DNA of 64,000 nt, taken from NCBI RefSeq assembly GCF_008107695.1, contig NZ_VIRG01000066.1, positions 1,449,939 through 1,513,938 on the forward strand. The letters run 5' to 3'. Position numbers and translations under genes: made by a program. This DNA is from Stappia sp. BW2. Lineage in GTDB: Bacteria > Pseudomonadota > Alphaproteobacteria > Rhizobiales > Stappiaceae. This document shows positions 57,966 to 64,000 of the stretch, in pieces. Position 1 is the first letter of the stretch. Every line of letters begins with the position of its first letter. The notes below the pieces were generated by a model. That model did no database searches. It had not been told where the DNA came from and saw only the letters and a list, made by a program, of their open reading frames with translations.

Positions 57966-59813
57966 CTAGGCCACTTCGGCGGGATCCAGAAAACCACCGG
58001 ACTGTCTGTTCCAGAGCTGGGCATAAACGCCGCCCTTTTCCAGAAGCCGCTTGTGGGATCCTTCTTCAATGATCCGGCCCTGATCCATGATGATGAGCCG
58101 GTCCATCGCCGCGATGGTGGACAGACGGTGGGCAATGGCGATGACCGTTTTGCCCTTCATCAGATCAAACAGGCTCTCCTGGATTGCGGCCTCGACTTCC
58201 GAATCCAGAGCCGATGTCGCCTCGTCCAGGATCAGGATCGGCGCATCCTTCAAAAGAACCCGGGCAATCGCGATCCGCTGACGCTGCCCGCCTGAGAGCT
58301 TGACGCCACGCTCGCCGACATGCGCATCAAGTCCGCGCCGTCCCCTGAAATCCTGAAGGTCAGGAATGAAGGACATGGCGTGGGCCTTTTCGGCTGCCAC
58401 GATTGCCTCTTCCCGGGTTGCACCGGAGCGGCCGTAGACGATGTTGTCCAGCACCGAGCGATGCAGCAGCGACGTGTCCTGGGTGACCATGCCGATCTGT
58501 GCCCGCAAGCTGTCCTGAGTGACTGCGCCGATGTCCTGGCCATCGATGAGAATACGCCCACCTTCCAGGTCGTAGAAGCGCATCAGCAAGTTGACAAGCG
58601 TGGATTTACCGGCACCGGACCGCCCGACCAGACCCACCTTCTCGCCGGGTTCGATCTTCACGGACAGTTCCTCGATGACGCCTTCGTCCTTTCCATAGTG
58701 GAAGCGGATGCGATCGAAGACGATCTCGCCCCTGGAGACTGCCAGCGGCTTGGCACCTTCCCGATCCACGAGGGTGTGCGGCTGGGAGATCGTTGACATG
58801 CCTTCCTGAACCGTTCCGACATTTTCGAAGATGTCGGTCGTGATCCACATGATCCAGGCAGACATGTTGACGATGCGCACCGACAAGGTGATGGCCAGCG
58901 TCAGCGACCCGACCGTGACGAGACCGCTCTGCCAGAGGCTGATCCCAAGCGCACTCAGGGACGCGATGAAGATGCCGTTGACGATCCACAGCAGGATGAC
59001 CATCTGCGTCAGCGGCCGAAGGATATCGTAGAATTTCCTGGTGTGATCCTCCAGCGCCTCGCGGGTATAGGCTTCCTCATTCCGGCCCGCGGCGAACAGT
59101 TTGACGGTCAGAATATTGGTGTAGCTGTCGACGATCCGCCCTGTCAGGCTCGAGCGCGCTTCGGACATGACCGCCGAGCGCTCCTTGATCTTGGGAACGA
59201 AGTGGCTCAGCAGACCCACGTATATGATCAGCCAGCCGGCAAGCGGCAGGATCAGCCAGGCATCGACACCGGCAAACAGATAGATGGCGGACACGACGTA
59301 GATCAGCACAAACCAGATCGCATCGATCAATGACACGACGGAGCCGCGCAAAGACGGTCCCGTCTGAATGATCTTGTTCGCAATCCGCCCGGCAAAATCG
59401 TTGTTGAAGTAGGACAACGACTGTCCCAGAACGTGTTTATGCGTCTGCCAGCGCACGAGGTTTGTCATGGCCGGCTCGATGATCTGGAACTTGATCATGG
59501 TGTGGCCTGCACCGAACAGCGGACGCAGGAAGACAACCACCACCAGCATCCAGACCAGTTCGCTGCCATGCTCGGAAAGCAGCCGATCGGGGCCGGTCGT
59601 GTTCAGATAGTCGACGATCCGCCCCAGGTAATCGAAGAGCGCAACCTCGATGATGGAAACCACGAAACCAAACGCCATGAGCCATGCCAGCGGTTTCCAG
59701 ATCTGGCGGATGAAATGCCAGTAAAACGCGCTCAGATCGGAAGGGGGCGGGGTTCCGTCGTGGTGCTTGAAAGGGGAAACAATGTTTTCAAGGTAAGTGA
59801 AGACCGTGTTCAT
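57966..59813 (-). CDS. ABC exporter half-transporter (ABCB/MsbA type)
   Basis: This 615-residue protein has a membrane domain of about six helices (residues 30-330) fused to an ATPase (about 360-600). Walker A is GRSGAGKST, the signature LSGGQRQR, Walker B LILDEAT, and the switch His is in IAHRLS. It should act as a homodimer exporting a lipid, drug or peptide. Two hundred-odd residues upstream of the ATPase match the multidrug-type branch. It stands alone. Confidence 0.9.
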   Translation of the reverse strand: MNTVFTYLENIVSPFKHHDGTPPPSDLSAFYWHFIRQIWKPLAWLMAFGFVVSIIEVALFDYLGRIVDYLNTTGPDRLLSEHGSELVWMLVVVVFLRPLFGAGHTMIKFQIIEPAMTNLVRWQTHKHVLGQSLSYFNNDFAGRIANKIIQTGPSLRGSVVSLIDAIWFVLIYVVSAIYLFAGVDAWLILPLAGWLIIYVGLLSHFVPKIKERSAVMSEARSSLTGRIVDSYTNILTVKLFAAGRNEEAYTREALEDHTRKFYDILRPLTQMVILLWIVNGIFIASLSALGISLWQSGLVTVGSLTLAITLSVRIVNMSAWIMWITTDIFENVGTVQEGMSTISQPHTLVDREGAKPLAVSRGEIVFDRIRFHYGKDEGVIEELSVKIEPGEKVGLVGRSGAGKSTLVNLLMRFYDLEGGRILIDGQDIGAVTQDSLRAQIGMVTQDTSLLHRSVLDNIVYGRSGATREEAIVAAEKAHAMSFIPDLQDFRGRRGLDAHVGERGVKLSGGQRQRIAIARVLLKDAPILILDEATSALDSEVEAAIQESLFDLMKGKTVIAIAHRLSTIAAMDRLIIMDQGRIIEEGSHKRLLEKGGVYAQLWNRQSGGFLDPAEVA

Positions 59814-60398
59814 CGGTCAGGTGCTCCGTTCAAAGGTAGAGACTTTCGAAAAAATCGTACCGGGACGGAGATGCTCGTGAGAGATTCGGGTCGCGGACGG
59901 TACGGATGAAATGCTGATACCGACACGGGAACCGAAATTGGTCTGCGTGCCGGTCTAGTTTTGACCGAGGGTTCGCATAGGGATCTCTTGAGTTGTGATT
60001 GCTGTTGAACACGAAGGCCGGCGCCCGTGCAAAAAGTGCACACCGTCCGACATTGCAACCCTAGCGACAGTTTTGGGCAGATCAAGTTGAAAATGTGAGG
60101 GGGAGCGATAGACAGGTGCACACGTGTGAATTGCGCCACACTTTCGGTACACCATCCACCCGTCGCTGCCGGCCTTGCCGGATCAGCAAGCGGCAGCAGC
60201 CCCGGCTCGCGCAGAAGTTTGTCCGCGTGCCTGACTGTTGATTGAAGGATGGGAGGCAAGGCACACTTCAAGCACTATATGGGAAGACAAAGACAAGACG
60301 CCTGAACAAAGGGTGCCCTCGTGATTGAGGTTGCTCCTGGAACTTGACCTATATCCGTTGGCCCAACGAAGCTGGCTGCAAGCGTGTGAGGAAATGCC
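59814..60398. other. Intergenic region before the membrane coiled-coil/ClpP-like unit
   Basis: These 585 bases hold promoters for both divergent neighbours and an inverted repeat GTGCA-N5-TGCAC (60027-60041). No credible gene is present; the open frames have no ribosome sites or recognisable products. Confidence 0.4.
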
Positions 60399-61703
60399 AT
60401 GAACGAAAGCCAGACGAAATTGACTGCCGCGGAAGCAAAAGGCCTTCGCACCGCCAAGGAGCTTGAGGCTCATCTTTCATGGCTTGAAACCTTCACACCT
60501 GCGGCGCTCGGAGTTCTCGCCATCGCTTCGGGCATCTACACCTACCTGGGAGTGTCTTCCTTGCTGGAGGATACGGGGGCGATGAGTTTCTTCGCGGCCG
60601 TGGCCTATTCGGTCGCCGTGTCGGTCGGCATATTCGTGTTCTGGAGTTACATGCTTCGGCTCATGCCTGCGATGCGCAGCGCAGCGGGGTTCATGGGGCT
60701 TTCGATTTCGATGCTCGTGGGATCAGCGGCGATCATTGCCATGTCGAGCTGGCTCAACGCCGCCGCCCTTGCGGGATCGGCGGCTGTCGAACAACACCTG
60801 GACACGACAGTGCGTGACTACCAGGCGGCTTTGGAACAGGCACATGAAATCGCCCTCTCGGGCCAGGCTCTCGGACGCGAGGTTCAACGTGCCAAGGAAA
60901 CATTCGAAGCACTGGCCCAACAGGAACGCTCCGGCGAGCTCTCTGGCGCAGCAGGCGAAGGTGCTGTCTTTCGCGTTCTGACGCAAAAAACAGAAGAGCT
61001 CCAGAACCTTGAGGCACAAATAGCGGAACAGCAGCCACTGATCGACTCTGCCTTTGACCAGGGCAACCAGATCCTTGGACGCATGCGAGCCCTGACAGTT
61101 GCCCCCGGCCCGGTTGAGCAAAGGTCGGTCGCGTTTTCGGAGGAAAGCGTGCGTCTTGCCGGTGTCATTGCCAGCCTGAACCAGTACTCCGTTGCGCCGC
61201 TCGTCGCGCGCGCTGCCGAGGACCTGCCGGCATCTGTCGTGCTTCCCGAACTTGATGGCCGAAACAGCAGCGTGCGAGACGCGCAATCAAGCACCATCAC
61301 ATCCGTGTTGAACGCACTCGACCAACGTAGCCAAACCCTGAGGCGCGCCGCTGACGAGGTGCTGGCGTTGGAGCCACCGCAGGAGACGGCCTATAATCCG
61401 ATCTCAAGCGCTGACGCCGTGATCAGATACGCAGGCAATTTTGTCCCCTCTTGGGCTGGAGCCATCGCGATTGACCTTCTGCCGGCCGTTCTGGTCTTTA
61501 TCCTGGCGATCACCCAATCAGCCATCCGCAGCGGCCGAGATGGACTGAGCATCGAGGAAACGCTCACGCTCGCAGACCTGAAGGCGGCGATCAACGCGAT
61601 GAAAGATGTTGAGGCTTCGATGGGTGCGGCAGACAAGGAAGTCTTGCGCCGTGTCGCAGATGCGGAAACGTCCGAGCCTGCAAATCTGAATGCCGCGGAG
61701 TAG
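60399..61703 (+). CDS. Multi-pass membrane protein with a long coiled-coil domain, unknown
   Basis: The 434-residue product has three N-terminal helices (about 33-53, 62-88 and 98-119), a 220-residue helical region (about 130-325) with coiled-coil stretches around 135-175 and 190-225, one late helix at about 352-372 (WAGAIAIDLLPAVLVFILAIT) and a charged cytosolic tail. With an even helix count both ends would be cytosolic and the coiled coil periplasmic or cytosolic, depending on insertion. GAGGAA precedes the ATG. It is six bases before the ClpP-like gene. I know no homologue with a function. Confidence 0.65.
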   Translation: MNESQTKLTAAEAKGLRTAKELEAHLSWLETFTPAALGVLAIASGIYTYLGVSSLLEDTGAMSFFAAVAYSVAVSVGIFVFWSYMLRLMPAMRSAAGFMGLSISMLVGSAAIIAMSSWLNAAALAGSAAVEQHLDTTVRDYQAALEQAHEIALSGQALGREVQRAKETFEALAQQERSGELSGAAGEGAVFRVLTQKTEELQNLEAQIAEQQPLIDSAFDQGNQILGRMRALTVAPGPVEQRSVAFSEESVRLAGVIASLNQYSVAPLVARAAEDLPASVVLPELDGRNSSVRDAQSSTITSVLNALDQRSQTLRRAADEVLALEPPQETAYNPISSADAVIRYAGNFVPSWAGAIAIDLLPAVLVFILAITQSAIRSGRDGLSIEETLTLADLKAAINAMKDVEASMGAADKEVLRRVADAETSEPANLNAAE

Positions 61704-61709
61704 CACGAC

Positions 61710-62501
61710 GTGTTTTCCGAGCGCTTTGATACCTCGCGGATAACCATCCAGCGCAGCTTGAAATGGGTCCTGATCGCACAGGCGCTTCTGGCGGTCGTTC
61801 TGGTTCTTCTGGATTTGCCAACTCAATGGATGCCGCGGCTCGGCGGGAACGATGCCCTGCCGACCGGCCCGACGACTCCCGGCGATCAGGTAAGACGTTA
61901 CGAACCAACCCGAACCTTTCCCGACTTTACTCAACCACCTACGCCGTCGACCATCGAAATTCCTGGTGAGATGCCTCCCAGGCTCCAGTTCAAGGTGGTC
62001 GACGGGGGCGAACAGGATGACGCAATTTTCATGAATGGCCGGATCTCATCCGGAGACGCTCAACGCTTTGAAAGCTTCCTGGCCAGCCTGGAGGACGTCC
62101 CCAAGGTGGTTACGCTCCATAGCCCCGGCGGAAATGTGAGTGAGGCATTGGCAATAGGCCGGAGCCTGCGCGCAGCCGACCTGGAGACCGCGCTGCAGCC
62201 CGGTCTGGTCTGCCTGTCTTCGTGTCCTTACATCTTTGCGGCCGGCGTGAAGCGTTCAGCGTCCAAAACGTCAGCCATCGGCATGCATCAGCATTTCTAT
62301 GATGCCCCCGGCTACATGCCTGTTTTCCTGGCGGTGGAAGAGATTCAGTACGGCCAGGGGGATACCATGAAATACCTCATCGAGATGGGTATCGACCCAG
62401 GCCTGATGGTGCATTCTCTCAACACGCCCCCCAAGGAAATCTACATTCTGGCTGAAGATGAACTTCTCGATACCAAGCTTGCGACGGACATTCTGGACTG
62501 A
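61710..62501 (+). CDS. Membrane-anchored ClpP/crotonase-like protein (COG3904-like)
   Basis: The 263-residue product has an N-terminal membrane anchor (about 18-36), a proline-rich linker (about 50-90) and a ClpP/SppA-like domain. The fold signatures are LHSPGGNVSEALAIG (136-150), the candidate nucleophile CLSSCPYIFAAG (Ser 170 or 171) and GMHQHF, which matches the ClpP catalytic-His region (His 193). It probably sits in the periplasm and may be a serine protease. It starts with GTG six bases after the upstream membrane protein, so the two are cotranscribed. Confidence 0.72.
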   Translation: MFSERFDTSRITIQRSLKWVLIAQALLAVVLVLLDLPTQWMPRLGGNDALPTGPTTPGDQVRRYEPTRTFPDFTQPPTPSTIEIPGEMPPRLQFKVVDGGEQDDAIFMNGRISSGDAQRFESFLASLEDVPKVVTLHSPGGNVSEALAIGRSLRAADLETALQPGLVCLSSCPYIFAAGVKRSASKTSAIGMHQHFYDAPGYMPVFLAVEEIQYGQGDTMKYLIEMGIDPGLMVHSLNTPPKEIYILAEDELLDTKLATDILD

Positions 62502-62946
62502 ACGCCGTTGAGCAGAAGTCGTATCGAGGCCCCTGAGTGCCGGCTTGCAGGCGCATTGCCGACCGTCGGCCAGGTTCCCCGCTCCGCCGCTCTGTCCACC
62601 TGGAACGAGCTCAAGACGGGTAGTACAGCCCGCTTGCTCTCATCGGGTTTAGCTGACATTTACGCGCTGGTAAGTTGTTGCGGTGCGGTCTACCAAAGCC
62701 GCCATTCATTGCATCCGCGAAGACGCGTGGCTGCCAGATGCCGGCACTGCGGACAAACCGGACCTCAGGCTCGCGAGTTTGAATGTCTGGATTTCGGGCG
62801 AGTCGGTTGAATACACATTGTCGGGCTCTCCATCGTGCTTGCCCATGACTTTGTCTTTCCGCACAACACAGTTGCGATAGTCTGGAGCTACTATTAATCA
62901 ACCGGCAAATTGAACGTCGCCTAACACAATCGGAATTCACGCAAAA
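62502..62946. other. Gap before the ankyrin gene
   Basis: These 445 bases carry no supported gene. They are AT-richer near the ankyrin start (AATTGAACG, TTCACGCAAAAATG), where its promoter must lie. Confidence 0.4.
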
Positions 62947-63912
62947 ATGCCCGCAAAGCTCTGTCTCAGCCTTGTCGTCTGGGTTGCAATTCTGTCAACC
63001 CCGGCATTGAGCCAATCATGCACCGAGTTGTGCGACCCAGAATGGTGGTCAAAGGCCACCGACTCGGAAGTACAACAAAAGCTGAACGTATCGGACCTGG
63101 AGGCGACCGACGAAAATGGGGACACTGCCCTTTTGACTGCGTTGGGGAATGAGGACCTGCGTGCCGTGAAAGCGCTGCTTGCTGCAGGGGTCAACGTCAA
63201 CACCAGGTTTTATCGAGGCTATACCCCGCTCATGTATGCCGTCGAGGAGAAAAATGCGGAAATCATGCGCCTGCTTCTAAATGCCGGCGCTGATCCAAAC
63301 GTACAGCGAGAATCCGGCGAAACAGTCCTGATGGATGTGCTTGCGTATGATCGGGTTCCAGAAATCGTGCCTGACCTGCTGGCCGCAGGTGCGGACCCCA
63401 ATGCGCGAGAGACTGAAAACGACTTCACACCACTTTTGTGGGCCGTTTTGAACAATGATCTTGGTTCCGTCATTGCGTTGATTGGCGCGGGCGCGGATAT
63501 ATCGGCCCAAGGCGCCTATGACACACCATTGCTCTCACATGCCATACGCGATGCGAGCCTGGAGATGGTCATGCTGCTGATTGCCAACGGAGCGGATGTG
63601 AATGCCCGTGACGAAGATGGAGCAACACCGTTGATGGAAGCTGCTTTTGAGGACAATGTTCCTGCTGCGAAAGCTCTGTTGGCCCAGCAAGCGGATGTGG
63701 AAATTCAAGATAAACATGGTGGCTCTGCCCTCATGATAGCAGCTGCGAATGCATCACCCGAACTGATCGTCCAATTACTGAACGCAGATGCCAAACTTGA
63801 AATCAAAGATAACAATGGTTTTACCGCTTTCATGCGTGCAGCGTATAGAGGGAAAACTGAAAGCGTCCTTGTGTGTCCGTCGTCAGGTAAATTGAGACAT
63901 CAAGCGGCCTGA
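62947..63912 (+). pseudogene. Secreted ankyrin-repeat protein, 3' end probably lost
   Basis: The 321-residue reading has a signal peptide (about 1-22, LSLVVWVAILSTPALSQ) and about eight ankyrin repeats from residue 55 (for example DENGDTALLTAL and GYTPLMYAVEEKNAEIMRLLLNAGADPN). The last repeat breaks in mid-helix after AAYRGKTESVL. The final residues, VCPSSGKLRHQAA, are unlike an ankyrin and are encoded by a different type of sequence, which I read as the end of an insertion sequence. The protein was probably longer and is now truncated; it may still be made. Confidence 0.68.
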
Positions 63913-64000
63913 CTAAAGGAGGGTCTGGCACATCTGGGTTTCAGTTAAGCAGCGGATTTGGCGTGCTGCAAGCGCCGCTGTTTCATGGTCCTCCTCTTGA
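63872..64000 (-). mobile_element. Probable end of an insertion sequence, cut by the window edge
   Basis: From about 63872 the sequence changes abruptly inside an ankyrin codon run. It begins TGTGTCCGTCGTCAGG and contains AATTGAGACATC, an end-like motif I associate loosely with IS21-type elements. On the minus strand a frame open to the edge ends at TAA 63945-63947 with KRRTMKQRRLQHAKSAA, fitting the basic C terminus of a transposition protein. The family is uncertain without the rest of the element. Confidence 0.45.

Overview
The window (GC about 60%) looks like the chromosome of a marine-type alphaproteobacterium of the Hyphomicrobiales, most likely a Stappiaceae member (Roseibium/Labrenzia-like). 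The reasons are PutA with a divergent Lrp-type PutR, a CtrA-type TTAA-N7-TTAAC box, a LysR gene divergent from a tiny DUF1127-like gene, alphaproteobacterial chemoreceptors, and a bfd-bfr pair. The genus is inferred from gene content and remembered family resemblance, not from a marker gene. Most of the window is ordinary core and accessory chromosome. I see no CRISPR array, prophage or rRNA. There is one tRNA (Ser-GGA), and one probable insertion-sequence end at the right edge.

Layout. 1-7.1 kb: a SorC-type sugar regulator, a long regulatory gap with three phased palindromes, a secreted DUF1194/VWA-like protein, then mgsA-glk-hrpB. 7.1-16.7 kb: an AT-richer secreted orphan, putA/putR, an orphan YnjBCD-type ABC importer, and bfd-bfr. 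16.8-24.5 kb: an SDR, a large chemoreceptor, a run of rRNA/RNA methyltransferases plus a YeeZ-like SDR, a 1-Cys peroxiredoxin and YtoQ. 24.7-30.8 kb: a divergent cold-shock protein, a TPR-methyltransferase, a radical SAM protein, an MFS exporter, a YpfH-type esterase and a CtrA-boxed acidic protein. 31-36 kb: M42 peptidase, alpha/beta hydrolase, patatin, MepA, GNAT acetyltransferase. 36-42.6 kb: lepA, PhnA, two LysR regulators each divergent from a small target gene (a tautomerase and a DUF1127-like protein), and a YihY/BrkB membrane protein.

43-54.5 kb: pheS and pheT separated by a membrane-protein gene, two tandem paralogous secreted cysteine proteins, a nucleotidyltransferase, a PabB-PabC fusion, a multi-pass membrane chemoreceptor with a small coupled gene, msrA and a two-TM protein. 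55-64 kb: tRNA-Ser, a Sad-type semialdehyde dehydrogenase with an MBL-like partner, an ABC exporter, a two-gene unit (multi-pass coiled-coil membrane protein plus membrane-anchored ClpP/crotonase-like protein), and a secreted ankyrin-repeat protein whose 3' end is broken by a probable IS end.

How the genes work together: proline catabolism (putA/putR), methylglyoxal formation with glucose phosphorylation (mgsA/glk), iron storage and release (bfr/bfd), phenylalanyl-tRNA charging (pheST), folate precursor synthesis (pabBC) and oxidative repair (msrA, peroxiredoxin) are the recognisable modules. The strongest leads for new biology are the membrane coiled-coil/ClpP-like pair, the twin C-x31-C-x18-C-x4-C secreted proteins, the bacterioferritin with Arg at the haem-Met position, and the membrane-embedded chemoreceptor with its coupled small protein.
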